64,000 bases of DNA. It comes from Mucilaginibacter gotjawali (lineage in GTDB: Bacteria > Bacteroidota > Bacteroidia > Sphingobacteriales > Sphingobacteriaceae). The position numbers and the translations under genes are program-made. Below, piece by piece: positions 53,166 to 63,293 of the stretch (positions are counted from its first letter, which is position 1; every line of letters begins with the position of its first letter). The notes beneath the pieces are model-generated. The model ran no database searches and was not told where the DNA came from. It saw only the letters and a list, made by a program, of their open reading frames with translations. The stretch covers positions 3,534,001 to 3,598,000 of the forward strand of contig NZ_AP017313.1 in the NCBI RefSeq assembly GCF_002355435.1, given 5' to 3'.

Positions 53166-53489
53166 ATGAAAATAGTTAAGGTAACCTATACCACCACAGC
53201 AGGATACGCAGAGCAAAACCAGCGCAATATCAAAAAGGTAATGAGCGATCTGCAGGAGCTGGCACATCCGGGTATTTTTTATCACGTATGTATGGGGGCT
53301 GATGGTAAATCATTTACGCATACTGCCTTTTTCAGCACCGAAGAATACCAGCAAATACTTTTCGACCTTGTTTCCTTTCAAACTTTCCAGTCAGAGCTGA
53401 AACAAAGCGGCCTTGATTCACCTCCGAAACAGGAATTTTTAACACTGGTGGGCTCATCAAAACAAATATTTAACGAAAAAATAAATTAA
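53166..53489 (+). CDS. Small hypothetical protein, possibly dimeric alpha/beta barrel
   Basis: 107 residues. The order strand (MKIVKVTYTTTAGYA), helix (NQRNIKKVMSDLQEL), two strands (GIFYHVCMGADGKSFTHTAFF) and helix (LVSFQTFQSELKQSG) resembles the ferredoxin-like dimeric alpha/beta barrel fold of antibiotic-monooxygenase-like proteins, but I cannot assign a family. Four bases before the next gene, so both form an operon. Confidence 0.65.
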   Translation: MKIVKVTYTTTAGYAEQNQRNIKKVMSDLQELAHPGIFYHVCMGADGKSFTHTAFFSTEEYQQILFDLVSFQTFQSELKQSGLDSPPKQEFLTLVGSSKQIFNEKIN

Positions 53490-53493
53490 ACTT

Positions 53494-53901
53494 ATGAAAG
53501 AACAGATCGGCACAAAAGAAAACCCAACCCTATTAAAAACCCCACCATTATCGTCGGAATACACCATGCATTTTGATGTAAAAGACGGTAAAGACGTTTT
53601 AGTATGCACCGTTGGAAAGACGGTATTGCTGTATGACTACCATTGTTTGGCAGACCTGCATGCAATGCTGAAACAGCATGCCGACTGGATGGAACTGGGC
53701 AGCGCAGATGAACAAAAACCTGCCAAAGAAGGTACTGTTGAAGCCTGGGGCCGGTCGGACAAAAACCCTGTGGGCGGATGGTACGGCCTTAAGAAAGGCC
53801 TTCGCGGGCGCTTTGGTATGTATATCCCGCCGTTAATGGAAAAACTTGGGTTGGCCGAGGTTACGCACGATGCAAAAGGGAATAAAATGAAAGCACTGTA
53901 G
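53494..53901 (+). CDS. Hypothetical protein
   Basis: 135 residues, cytosolic. A beta-rich start (YTMHFDVKDGKDVLVCTVGK) is followed by a helix (LADLHAMLKQHADWMELG) and a basic Trp/Gly-rich part (NPVGGWYGLKKGLRGRFGMY). I believe it belongs to an uncharacterised Bacteroidota family but cannot name it with confidence. Likely co-expressed with the upstream small gene. Confidence 0.65.
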   Translation: MKEQIGTKENPTLLKTPPLSSEYTMHFDVKDGKDVLVCTVGKTVLLYDYHCLADLHAMLKQHADWMELGSADEQKPAKEGTVEAWGRSDKNPVGGWYGLKKGLRGRFGMYIPPLMEKLGLAEVTHDAKGNKMKAL

Positions 53902-54116
53902 TTTGGGCCGCATTTGTGCCTTCAAATATGGCCGATCAATATTTCATTTCGCGTATTCACTGCCGGGGAATGAACACGATTGGATAACAAACTGAATAAA
54001 ATATCTTTTATCTCAAAAAATGCCTTTAAAATTCTTAAAATTGCACGTATTGCTATTGTTACATGCAAAATTTAACATTTTTTAAGAATTGATATAGATA
54101 CTATTAGAATCCTTTA

Positions 54117-54124
54117 TACGTTTG
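54117..54124 (+). promoter_or_regulatory. -7 element of the beta-barrel gene at 54192
   Basis: TACGTTTG is a perfect TAnnTTTG box 67 bp before the ATG. The rest of the 53902-54191 spacer is AT-rich without other visible structure. Confidence 0.45.
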
Positions 54125-54191
54125 CATAACCGATGCGTTTTGCATCAGGCTGATAATGGCATAAAACAAAATATTACTCCGGCACTTTTAT

Positions 54192-54929
54192 ATGAAAAAA
54201 CACCTTACTATTTTATCTGCAATTTTAATTTCCTTATTCTCTTTAAACGTAAAAGCACAGGATGACAAACCGGTTGCTAAAAGTTACCTGACATTTATGG
54301 GTGGCACATCAATCCCGCTGGGTAGCTTTGCATCCACCAATTACAGCGATAACAAATCGGGGTTTGCTAAAAAAGGCCCTACATTCGGCTTAGACGCTGC
54401 AGTGTATGTGTATAAAAGCCTGGCAATTGGCGCTACCTTTTCGTTCCAGGACCAGGGTGAATTAAGCCAGGCCGACGCCCAAAACCTTGCAAATGGCTAC
54501 AATGCCAGTTTTACCAAGAACCAAAGTTCAGTAACTACGGTAAACCGATACCATAACCTCAATTTGATGGCCGGGCCACAATATTCGTTTTTGTATAAAA
54601 ATTTCACGTTGGACCTAAGGGCTGACGCCGGATTGATTAAAAGTTCGTCCACGCCATCAATTATCATTGTTTTTAATAATTCATCTAATTCGGGATCTAC
54701 CTATAACCAGTTGAGCTCTGGTGCCACCGCTTTTGCATATGGAGGCAGCGCAGGTTTGCGTTATGCGCTGAGCGATTCATGGGATGTAGGCATTCGGACT
54801 AACTATGTAACTTCAAGCGGTTTAAAAATTGAAAATACCGGTGGCGACACCGGCACGGTAGGCCGTTTCCAAACCAAGCTTCCGATAAGCGAGATTCAAA
54901 CAACTATTGGTATGACCCTTAAGTTTTAA
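54192..54929 (+). CDS. Outer-membrane beta-barrel protein
   Basis: 245 residues. Signal peptide (~1-22, ending VKAQ). Alternating strands such as SYLTFMGGTSIPLGSF, YKSLAIGATFSFQDQG, NLNLMAGPQYSFLYKNF, FAYGGSAGLRYALSDSW and a terminal TTIGMTLKF strand ending in Phe are typical of an eight-stranded OMP barrel. It is a distinct protein from the barrel at 24834. Monocistronic, with its own -7 box and terminator. Function unknown. Confidence 0.85.
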   Translation: MKKHLTILSAILISLFSLNVKAQDDKPVAKSYLTFMGGTSIPLGSFASTNYSDNKSGFAKKGPTFGLDAAVYVYKSLAIGATFSFQDQGELSQADAQNLANGYNASFTKNQSSVTTVNRYHNLNLMAGPQYSFLYKNFTLDLRADAGLIKSSSTPSIIIVFNNSSNSGSTYNQLSSGATAFAYGGSAGLRYALSDSWDVGIRTNYVTSSGLKIENTGGDTGTVGRFQTKLPISEIQTTIGMTLKF

Positions 54930-54969
54930 TCCCTGCAGTTAACAAGAAACAATTTTTCGAAAATAGTAA

Positions 54970-54997
54970 AAGCGGCTGCATCAACAGCTGCTTTTTT
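54970..54997 (+). terminator. Rho-independent terminator of the beta-barrel gene
   Basis: AAGCGGCTG pairs with CAGCTGCTT (9 bp, one G-U) around a five-base loop, followed by a T run. Confidence 0.88.
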
Positions 54998-55291
54998 GTT
55001 TTTGACAACTTATTACCACAAAAGCAGCAGCAATGTGTTAAAAATCTTCAATGGCTATACCTAAAAACCTGCCTACGCCGCTTTAATAATTATAACTTTT
55101 GCGTTACATTAACTTTTAAAACATTTTTTTATTATTTTAGCTAAAGTATCCCTGTTTTAATACTTCCTGGTTTTTATGCTGAAACACAGCCGCAATCCTC
55201 TCCCGAACCACCCGGGGATGAAAGCTGTTTTTTTATCGTAAAATAGTGCTGCAAGATTTGATCATTAGTTTTTTACCTAAAATTTTATTGT
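54998..55291 (+). promoter_or_regulatory. susC promoter region and leader with a terminator-like hairpin
   Basis: A -7-like ATAACTTTTG (one base too long) near 55092 could start a leader of ~185 bases. In it, CAGC at 55187-55190 can pair either with GCTG at 55178-55181 (small hairpin) or with GCTG at 55224-55227, closing a larger stem (with TCCCG/CGGGG inside) that is followed by seven T (55228-55234). The two structures exclude each other, as in attenuators. Confidence 0.5.
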
Positions 55292-58200
55292 ATGCAAAAA
55301 ACACTCTACTACAAAAGTTTTATTTTTATTTTAAAAAATGTTTGCTTAACGGCTGTATTCGTCCTGCTTCTTATAGGTAATGCCATGGCGCAGGCGGGGC
55401 AGGTAATCAAAGGAACAGTAACTGATGCTGAAACAAAAGAGCAGCTTGCCGGCGTTACCGTGAGCGTGAAGGGGGGCACCAATAAGGTGGCTACCGATGT
55501 AAACGGAGCGTATGCGATAACCGTGCCCCCCGGAAGCGTACTGGTTTTTTATACGATCGGCTATGACCGGATTGAATTTACGGTAACTAACCAAACCTCC
55601 ATCGATGTAAAATTAAAACAATCAACCACGCAGCTTAAGGATGTAATGGTTACCGCACTGGGTATTACCAAGGAAAAAAGGGCCATCGGCTATTCAGTAT
55701 CTGAAGTAAAAGGGGCATCCATTACCGAGGTGCGCGAAAATAGCTTCGTAAACAGCTTGGAAGGCCGGGTTGCCGGGGTAAACGTTAGCGGGGTTGCTAC
55801 CGGCCCTAATGGAGCCAGCAATGTTATTATCCGCGGCATTACCAACATGACGGGTAACAACCAGCCTTTGTACGTGTTAAATGGCATTCCATTAGTTAAT
55901 AATAATTACGCCACAACGGATGTTGGTGGCGGTTACGGGGGCAAAGACGGCGGCGATGGCATCGGCGATATTAACCCGGACGATATTGAGACAATCTCTA
56001 TATTAAAAGGAGCGGCAGCTACCGCATTGTATGGCTACCGCGGTTCAAACGGAGTAGTTTTGATCACTACCAAAAAAGGTAAAAGCGGCGAAGGCCTGGG
56101 CGTTGAAATTAATTCAAACTATGTGAGCGAAAATGTGATTGATGAGACCAATTTTCAAACACAATATGGGCAGGGATATAATGGCGCCAAGCCGGTAAAC
56201 GCAGCGGATGCACTCGGATCAATGGAATCAAGCTGGGGAGCCCCGCTTGACGGGACAAAAACATTCCAGTTTGATGGGGTAAAGAGGCCGTACTCAGAAG
56301 CAGCCAAAGGCAATCTCGGTCGTTTTTATCACGCCGGCAGCAATTTCACCAACACGGTTGCATTTAGCAAAGGTTTTGGGGACGATGGTGCAACCCGTTT
56401 TTCGGTAAGCGACCTATACGACCAAAGCTATGTACCAAATGCCGGACTCAAACGGCTCACTTTTAATCAGACAACCAATCTTAAACTGGCAAAAAGTTTA
56501 ACGCTCGACCTTTCCTCGCAGTATGTATCTGAATATACCCAAAACGCACCCAACGTGTCTGATGCTGTTGGTAACCTGAACTGGGGCCCAATGTTTGTTC
56601 CGCCGAATATAAACATTACCACCCTGGCAGGTCCGTTTGGCAACGGAACTATGGCCAATGGCAATGAGTTAAATCCATTCGCTGACCCTTACACCACTAA
56701 CCCCTATTTTGCAGCTTATCAGTTACAGGGCGCTATTCACCGCAACCGTTTTACGGGTTCGGCCAATGCCAAATACACTTTTGACAACGGCATTTTTATC
56801 GGCCTTGCAGTTGCCGATGATTATACCAGCGACCGTAATACCAATATAGAACCAATTGGCACGGGCTATTTGGTTGACGAGGGTGTTAATGGAGATATGT
56901 ACGAGCAAAACGTTAAACAAACAGAACTTAATATAGATTTGACTACAGGAAAAAAGATCAAATTCAGTAAAAACTTCTCCACTAATTTATTGTTCGGCGT
57001 AAATTACCGGAAGTCGGTTCAGGAATACTTCACCGCATCAGGCCAAAATTTTGCCATCCCATTATTATATAATATCGGCAACCTTGAAAACCTTACGGAT
57101 AACTATTCCTTAAATAATGAAGAATTTGAATCAGTATACGCCAGTGCCGATCTGTCTTACAAAGATTTCCTGTATTTGACTGTAACAGGCCGCAATGACT
57201 GGTATTCAACGCTGGCGCCGGGAAAGATCAATTATTTATATCCATCATTAAGCGGTTCATTTGTTTTCTCGGAGTTGCTGCATATACCAGCGTTGGACCT
57301 TGGAAAGATCAGGCTCAGCTACGCAGACGTAGGCGGGGCTGCTGATAATCCTTACCAAACATTGCAAACCTATGCCATTGCCGGTACCTTAACTATTACC
57401 AATGGAATTTTCCCGATAGGTACTGCCGGAAACGGGCAGGTGCCGAACAGTGCACTAAAACCCTCATCAAGGCGTGAAATTGAAGCGGGCCTTGAAATGG
57501 ATTTCTTTAAAAACAGGTTAAAGTTTGACCTTGCTGTTTATCAGAAGAAAGTGATAGATGATATTGTACCGGTTACTATTGATTATACATCGGGCTACAA
57601 TTCGGCCCTTCTTAATGTAGGAACACTCAGGTATAATGGCCTTGAACTGGCAATAGGTGGAACGCCGGTTAAGAGCCGGGATATTACCTGGGATATCGAC
57701 TTTAACGCTTCCTATACCAAAGGCAAAGTAATCTCGCTTGGCGGACAGCCGCAAATTACGCTCGGTTATGAAGCCCAGGATTGGGGATCGGCTGCATATA
57801 CCCAGCAAATAGTAGGTAAAGAGCCCATGCAAATTATTGCATTGGACCCGGCCCGGGATAGCCAGGGAAAAATCATTATCGACCCTGCATTGGGAGCGCC
57901 GGACCCTTCGCTTGCACAACCTAAAGATTATGGGTCGGCCGAGAACCCCTGGACCGGCGGTATCAACAACTCATTTCACTTCGGACCGGTTAACCTTTCC
58001 TTCCTGATCGACGGAAAATTTGGCGGTAAATTATTTTCAAACACTAACCTTATCGCCTACCAGCAGGGGCTTTCAAAATTAACTTTGCCCGGCCGGGATC
58101 TGCTCTATGGTACCAACCAGCAATATGCATCGGGGTATTATGGCGACTGGCAGGCAGCAGACCAGGGAATGTTTGTGTATGATGCCAGCTTTATTAAGTT

Positions 58201-58429
58201 CAGGCAGTTGACGTTAGGTTATGATTTCCCGGTAAAAAAGCTGTTTAACAATAAAATACATGGGTTAAAACTGAGTTTTGTTTGTCACAATGTATTCACT
58301 ATAACTAAACATACACCAAATATTGATCCTGAATCAACTTATTCTGCATCGATATATACGCAGGGGCTGGAGGCACCGGCAGTTCCCTATTCAAGGACTA
58401 TCGGGTTAAACCTTAATATCAAATTGTAA
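55292..58429 (+). CDS. SusC/RagA-family TonB-linked outer-membrane transporter
   Basis: 1045 residues. Signal peptide (~1-34, ending AMAQ), a carboxypeptidase-like regulatory domain (~38-115; GTVTDAETKEQLAGVTVSVK), a TonB-box-like segment (KDVMVTALGITKEKRAIGYS), the plug (NVIIRGITNMTGNNQPLYVL, GVVLITTKKGKSG) and a 22-strand barrel. It imports an oligosaccharide, peptide or similar nutrient together with the SusD lipoprotein encoded 32 bases downstream. No glycoside hydrolase, sigma/anti-sigma pair or hybrid regulator is adjacent, so the ligand cannot be inferred. Confidence 0.96.
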   Translation: MQKTLYYKSFIFILKNVCLTAVFVLLLIGNAMAQAGQVIKGTVTDAETKEQLAGVTVSVKGGTNKVATDVNGAYAITVPPGSVLVFYTIGYDRIEFTVTNQTSIDVKLKQSTTQLKDVMVTALGITKEKRAIGYSVSEVKGASITEVRENSFVNSLEGRVAGVNVSGVATGPNGASNVIIRGITNMTGNNQPLYVLNGIPLVNNNYATTDVGGGYGGKDGGDGIGDINPDDIETISILKGAAATALYGYRGSNGVVLITTKKGKSGEGLGVEINSNYVSENVIDETNFQTQYGQGYNGAKPVNAADALGSMESSWGAPLDGTKTFQFDGVKRPYSEAAKGNLGRFYHAGSNFTNTVAFSKGFGDDGATRFSVSDLYDQSYVPNAGLKRLTFNQTTNLKLAKSLTLDLSSQYVSEYTQNAPNVSDAVGNLNWGPMFVPPNINITTLAGPFGNGTMANGNELNPFADPYTTNPYFAAYQLQGAIHRNRFTGSANAKYTFDNGIFIGLAVADDYTSDRNTNIEPIGTGYLVDEGVNGDMYEQNVKQTELNIDLTTGKKIKFSKNFSTNLLFGVNYRKSVQEYFTASGQNFAIPLLYNIGNLENLTDNYSLNNEEFESVYASADLSYKDFLYLTVTGRNDWYSTLAPGKINYLYPSLSGSFVFSELLHIPALDLGKIRLSYADVGGAADNPYQTLQTYAIAGTLTITNGIFPIGTAGNGQVPNSALKPSSRREIEAGLEMDFFKNRLKFDLAVYQKKVIDDIVPVTIDYTSGYNSALLNVGTLRYNGLELAIGGTPVKSRDITWDIDFNASYTKGKVISLGGQPQITLGYEAQDWGSAAYTQQIVGKEPMQIIALDPARDSQGKIIIDPALGAPDPSLAQPKDYGSAENPWTGGINNSFHFGPVNLSFLIDGKFGGKLFSNTNLIAYQQGLSKLTLPGRDLLYGTNQQYASGYYGDWQAADQGMFVYDASFIKFRQLTLGYDFPVKKLFNNKIHGLKLSFVCHNVFTITKHTPNIDPESTYSASIYTQGLEAPAVPYSRTIGLNLNIKL

Positions 58430-58461
58430 GCAAACAGGTGTAAACTTTAAAAATTAACAAC

Positions 58462-60033
58462 ATGAAATTTAAATATATATATCTAATCATTGCTGCTTTT
58501 ATCATAGGCTCTGCTGCTTCGTGTAAAAAGGAGCTGACAAATGTAAACACCAATCCAAATGCTATCACATCAGATAAATATGATCCCAATCTTTTATTAA
58601 CCACGGTTCAGTTGATGTATACAGGGAGCACCAGTTTTGGGGGGAGTGCATGGGCTACCAAGTGGGGCGGCGTTGGCTGTTTTATTCAGCATACCGCTTC
58701 AACCAACCCCGGCTTTTATTACGGAGACAAATATTTAAATAATATAGGCGCCATGGGCGAAATGTTCCAGGACTCCTATACCTCTGAAGTTCAGCCGGTA
58801 GTTGAACTGTACCTTTTAACAGCAAATAAAACCCAATACCGGAACCTGCACCAGATGGCGCGGATAATGAAGGCAATGGTATTTGAGCAAATAACCGACC
58901 TTTATGGTGATATTCCTTATTTCCATGCAGGTTTAGGTTATTACGAGCGCCTTTACACCCCTTCATATGATAAACAGGAAGTGATTTATCCCGACCTGCT
59001 AAAAGAAGTATCGCAGGCCGTTGACAGCCTGAGTGAAAGCGCCGATAAGCCGAGCGGCGATGTTTTGTATTCATCAGCCGGTGATCAGATCGCCGAATGG
59101 AAAAAATTCGGCAACTCATTATTGTTGCGGATGGCTATGCGTTTAACCAAAGTAGACCCGACAACAGCCCAAAGCTATGTAGCAAAAGTAGTGGGTAAAA
59201 CATTTCAAAACAATGGCGATAATGCTATTGTACAGCACCAGGATGGGAACCAGTTAACCCAAAACAGGGATGCGCTTGAAATATTCGGCAATGACAGTAC
59301 CGACCTGAAGCTATCGAGTGCATTTATCAGCGGCATGAAAATCAACAGCGATCCGAGGTTGCCTGTGGTGGCCTGGATCTATTCACAGGATAACAATGGC
59401 AATAGTACCGGTGACAGTGATCCGGCTGACCAGATCGGGATGCCTCCCGGCTTTATTGCGGGTGGTAATAACCCTGCCATAAACATTACCAAACTTGATA
59501 CTTTTCCCAAGGCAGGCATACCCGGTTACTCTCGTATAAATGACAATATATTGAACACAGCGGCACCAACTTTAATACTGACTTATGCTGAAACTGAGTT
59601 TTTACTGGCCGATGCCGGTAAACGATGGCCGTCCCTTAACATCTCCCCGGCAACGCATTATAAAAATGGTGTATTGGCGGCTGTTACCCAATTGTCCGTA
59701 TATGGCGATGGTGCTGCCATCAGTGATGCTGACGCACAGGCTTATTATGAAAATGTGGCCTATAATGATGCCAATGGGCTTAACCAGATCAATACCCAAT
59801 ATTGGCTTTGCACATTAATGGACGAATACGAAGCATGGAGTAACTGGCGGCGCACGGGCTTTCCAAACTTAACACCCGTAAATTACCCGGGGAACGTAAC
59901 CAGCGGCACCATACCACGCAGGCTCACCTATCCACCAAGCCAAAAAATCACCAACCTGGCAAATTATAACGCTGAAATAGCACAATTAACCGGCGGTGAT
60001 AAAATGACCACTCATATTTGGTGGGATAAGTAG
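58462..60033 (+). CDS. SusD/RagB-family nutrient-binding lipoprotein
   Basis: 523 residues. Lipoprotein signal with Cys in AASCKKELTNVN. The SusD-like features are the N-terminal NTNPNAITSDKYDPN, helical TPR-like repeats (HQMARIMKAMVFEQITDLYG, IAEWKKFGNSLLLRMAMRLT) and late TYAETEFLLADAGKRW with EYEAWSNWRRTGFPNL. It resembles the SusD/RagB 'SusD-like 2' group. It caps the SusC barrel and binds the ligand at the cell surface. Ends before a bidirectional hairpin shared with the convergent channel gene. Confidence 0.95.
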   Translation: MKFKYIYLIIAAFIIGSAASCKKELTNVNTNPNAITSDKYDPNLLLTTVQLMYTGSTSFGGSAWATKWGGVGCFIQHTASTNPGFYYGDKYLNNIGAMGEMFQDSYTSEVQPVVELYLLTANKTQYRNLHQMARIMKAMVFEQITDLYGDIPYFHAGLGYYERLYTPSYDKQEVIYPDLLKEVSQAVDSLSESADKPSGDVLYSSAGDQIAEWKKFGNSLLLRMAMRLTKVDPTTAQSYVAKVVGKTFQNNGDNAIVQHQDGNQLTQNRDALEIFGNDSTDLKLSSAFISGMKINSDPRLPVVAWIYSQDNNGNSTGDSDPADQIGMPPGFIAGGNNPAINITKLDTFPKAGIPGYSRINDNILNTAAPTLILTYAETEFLLADAGKRWPSLNISPATHYKNGVLAAVTQLSVYGDGAAISDADAQAYYENVAYNDANGLNQINTQYWLCTLMDEYEAWSNWRRTGFPNLTPVNYPGNVTSGTIPRRLTYPPSQKITNLANYNAEIAQLTGGDKMTTHIWWDK

Positions 60034-60055
60034 CAAAGTCAAAAGTCCCGCGTCG

Positions 60056-60097
60056 AAAGTCTTAAGTCGGGTAGAATTTGCGCCGACTTGAGACTTT
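60056..60097. terminator. Bidirectional 15-bp hairpin between susD and TMEM175 genes
   Basis: AAAGTCTTAAGTCGG pairs with CCGACTTGAGACTTT (one G-U) around a 12-base loop, with A/T runs on both sides. It lies between two convergent genes and is built of the AAGTC words also seen at 431-486. Confidence 0.65.
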
Positions 60098-60101
60098 TGG
60101 C

Positions 60102-60713
60102 TTAGCCTTTAGACTCACAAGGAGGCTCCTCACCTACCAGCTGCCGTTCGATGCGCTTATCGGGAATAAACCAGATACAGGCAACAACGATGTATAGAAT
60201 AAAGCTGATGTTTGAGTTAAGCCAGGACATTGCTATTGCGGTAGCATAAATACCTATGGAAACTTTCCCCTTCCAATCTTCGCCAATAGCTTTTGCCAGT
60301 ACCGAATTCCGGCCATGGTGCCGTATCAGCGCCAATAATAAAATGGTATAGGCACAGGCATTCATAATGAGCACGATGCCGTAGCAGGTTACCGGCCAGC
60401 GTGAAAAATTATTTTCGCCCATCCATGCGGTAACAAAAGGAACCAGGGAAAGCCAGAACAGCAGGTGCATATTGGCCCAAAGGATGGCCCCGTTTACGGA
60501 TTCCGCCGCCTGCATCATGTGGTGATGGTTATTCCAATAAATGCCCACATAAATAAAGCTAAGCAAGTAGCTTCCAAGAACCGGGATCAGCGGCTTTAAG
60601 GCGCTTAAATCAGCGCCATGAACCCCTTCCGGAATTTTTAACTCCAAAACCATTATGGTTATAATAATGGCAATCACGCCATCGCTAAATGCCTCTAGAC
60701 GACCTTTTTCCAT
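60102..60713 (-). CDS. TMEM175-family (DUF1211) potassium channel
   Basis: 203 residues with six membrane helices in one repeat, as in bacterial TMEM175. The first helix has the family signature RLEAFSDGVIAI (Arg and F-S-D), which lines the pore. Other helices: LIPVLGSYLLSFIYVGIYWN with NHHHMM, ANMHLLFWLSLVPFVTAW and the last SNISFILYIVVACIWFI. It would form a tetrameric K+-leak channel. Monocistronic. Confidence 0.92.
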   Translation of the reverse strand: MEKGRLEAFSDGVIAIIITIMVLELKIPEGVHGADLSALKPLIPVLGSYLLSFIYVGIYWNNHHHMMQAAESVNGAILWANMHLLFWLSLVPFVTAWMGENNFSRWPVTCYGIVLIMNACAYTILLLALIRHHGRNSVLAKAIGEDWKGKVSIGIYATAIAMSWLNSNISFILYIVVACIWFIPDKRIERQLVGEEPPCESKG

Positions 60714-60734
60714 ATTATTTGAGGTGAAGAGTTA

Positions 60735-60866
60735 ACGGCGAAAGGTAAGAATTAAGTCCGAAAGTCGGAAAAGTCCGATGGCCACTTTTTTACTCTATAT
60801 GGAACTTTCGTTTTCACATAAATTTTGGTGCAAACTAATCTCTAATCTCCAGTCTCTAATCTCTAC
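60735..60866. repeat. Spacer with AAGTCCG and TCTAATCTC repeat words
   Basis: AAGTCCGAAAGTCGGAAAAG (60752-60771) repeats the AAGTC words seen elsewhere, and CTAATCTC/TCTAATCTC words recur at 60836-60863. No gene is seen. Confidence 0.4.
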
Positions 60867-60867
60867 C

Positions 60868-63038
60868 TTACGGCAACGCAAAACAAACATAACTATCGCC
60901 TGATTTGCTGCCGATCTTGCCGCCGCCGCAGGCAATCACCACGTATTGTTTGCCACTAATAGCATAGGTTGCCGGGGTTGCGTAGCCTGCCGCCGGTAAT
61001 TTGGCTTCCCAAACCTGCTTGCCCGTCTTTTTGTCAAAGGCCCTTATTTTTTCATCCTTTGTGGCGGCAACAAACACCAAACCGCCTTTTGTAACCAAAG
61101 GCCCGCCGTATAATTCGGTGCCGGTTTTGGGGATGCCTCTTTTTGTGAGTTCAGGATATTCGCCCAGGGGTACTTTCCATAATAGTTTGCCCGAGGTCAG
61201 ATCGACGGCATCCAACGTACCCCACGGTGGTTTAATGCCCGGGTAGCCATTGGTATCCAAAAACCTTTTATAACCATTCATGGTATATGGAATATTATTC
61301 TGCGCGCTGGCAGAAACCGGTTCTTTTGAAATAATTTGCCTGTCAGAGGGTTTTTCAGGCAGATTTAAAATAAAGGCCAGTAATGCAGCCTTTTCAGCTG
61401 CCGGAATTTGCCTGAACGAAGGCATCATATTACGCCCGCTGGTAACCAGTTGGCTTACCTGCTGTTCATTATATTTTTTACCGATATTGACCAGTGATGG
61501 ATAAGAACTGCCATTCCCTTTCAATTCGGGGCTATGACAGGTGATACAGTATTTATTGTAAATAGCATGGCCTATCCCCCGCAGGTTATGCGCATAATTA
61601 TTCTTTGGCACATCGATCATTACCTGTGCCCAGGGCATTTCGGTATTGCTGATATACATGATCTTTGTTTCGGGGTCTACCGCCGCGCCGCCCCATTCGC
61701 CGCCGCCGTCAAACCCAGGAAAGATCCAGTCCCCATCCTTACTTGGCGGGGTAAACATAGTATTGTATTTTACCTTATTATATTTCTCCAGCATGATTTT
61801 ATGCGTTTCGGGCGAAATATCCGTCACATCCTCCGGCCCGAAATGCTGGCGGGCAAAGGGCTGCGGCAAACTGGGTATGGGTTGTGTTGGCCATGGTTGT
61901 TCGCCCGGCAATGCGTTGGTGGGTACTGGTTTTTCCGTGATCGGGAATACAGGCTGCCCGTTCTTCCTGTCAAACATAAAAATAAAACCGTGTTTTGTGA
62001 TCTGCGCCACGGCATCAATTGTTTTACCTTCGTGCCGTATGGTTACCAGGTTGGGGTTAGCCGGAAGATCACGATCCCACAGGTCATGGTGAATTACCTG
62101 GTAATGCCAGATATATTTACCTGTGGCGGCATCCAGCGCGATAAGGCAATTGGCGAAAAGATCAGTGCCTTTACGGTGCGCCCCGTAAAAGTCGCCGCCA
62201 ACTGAACCTGTCGGAATGTAAACAATGCCACGTTCTTCGTCGAGCGCCATCCCGCCCCAGTTATTGGCGGCGCCCAGTTTCTTCCAGGCTGTGCTGTCGG
62301 GCCAGGTATTAAACCCATATTCTCCCGGGTGTGGAATGGTGTGAAAGATCCACCTGAGTTTGCCGGACATCACATCATAGGCCCGGATATGCCCAGGTGC
62401 TGCATCTTCTGATTCATCAACCCGCGCACCCATAATAATCAAATCTTTATAAATAACGCCCGGGGTAGTGCCCGAAACATAGGAATTGACTTTCCGGCCA
62501 AGGTCCTCGGTGAGGTCCAAATACCCCCCTTTGCCAAAACGTGTGATCGGCTGGCCGTTTTCCGCATCAATAGCAAAGGTTTTTTGCCCGACACTGTAAA
62601 AAAGGCGTTTATTATCGCCGTTTTTATCCTCCCAATAGGTAACTCCCCTGCAAACTTTATAATAGGCCATCGGGTCATTCTTTTTGAGGTATCCAGGCTG
62701 GCAGGGTCGAAAACCCATTTTTGTTCGCCTGTGGCGGCGTCCAAAGCAAATAACTTTAACTTCGGGCTGGTGCCATACAATATACCGTCAACCATTATTG
62801 GGTTGCACTGGTTCTGGCTGCGGTTTGCGCTGTCTTTGTCAGCTGAACTATAGGTCCATGCAACTTTAAGCCGACTTACATTCTGAAGTGTGATCTGATT
62901 GTTTGAGGAATACCTGTTGCCGTCTTTTGATCCGGCATAAGTGCTCCACCCGCTGTGCCCCGTCGATGAAATATGTTTTTTACAGGAATAAATAAGGCAT
63001 AACGCCCCCAGGAAGGATAAATAAGTTTGGGTTCTCAT
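60868..63038 (-). pseudogene. PQQ-dependent dehydrogenase with cytochrome c domain, frameshifted
   Basis: From ATG 63038 a lipoprotein signal (LCLIYSCKK) leads into a PQQ beta-propeller (GWSTYAGSKDGNRYSSNNQI, LDAATGEQKWVFDPASLDTS). After DTSK the frame is lost; the next frame resumes K-N-D-P-M-A-Y-Y-K-V-C-R-G-V and runs to 60868. The site is a run of five T (62681-62685); six would restore about 723 residues. A heme c motif CITCH lies near 61535-61550 inside the propeller, as in quinohemoprotein (glucose) dehydrogenases. It oxidises a sugar or alcohol in the periplasm and passes electrons to the respiratory chain. Probably an assembly error. Confidence 0.85.
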
Positions 63039-63293
63039 AAATGAGTGTTTAGCATAACAGGGTTTACCCTATAAAACTAATCACAATCCATTGGAAATAA
63101 AAAAGAAAACCGGACTGAATTTATTATTATTATATAACTTTATCATAGTAAAAGCCAATTAATCAACCAAAACAATAAGCATTGACTGATAAAGTGCAGG
63201 TGCCCCCCTTTATTAACTGCTGTTATTCTCACTTGAACGTTGTAATCGAAAAAGGTCTATGTCCAATTAATTAGATAGTTAAATTTTACAAAT

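Noticed and set aside
61534..62205. 223-codon open frame on the plus strand
   Set aside because: Antisense to the PQQ dehydrogenase; no family features.
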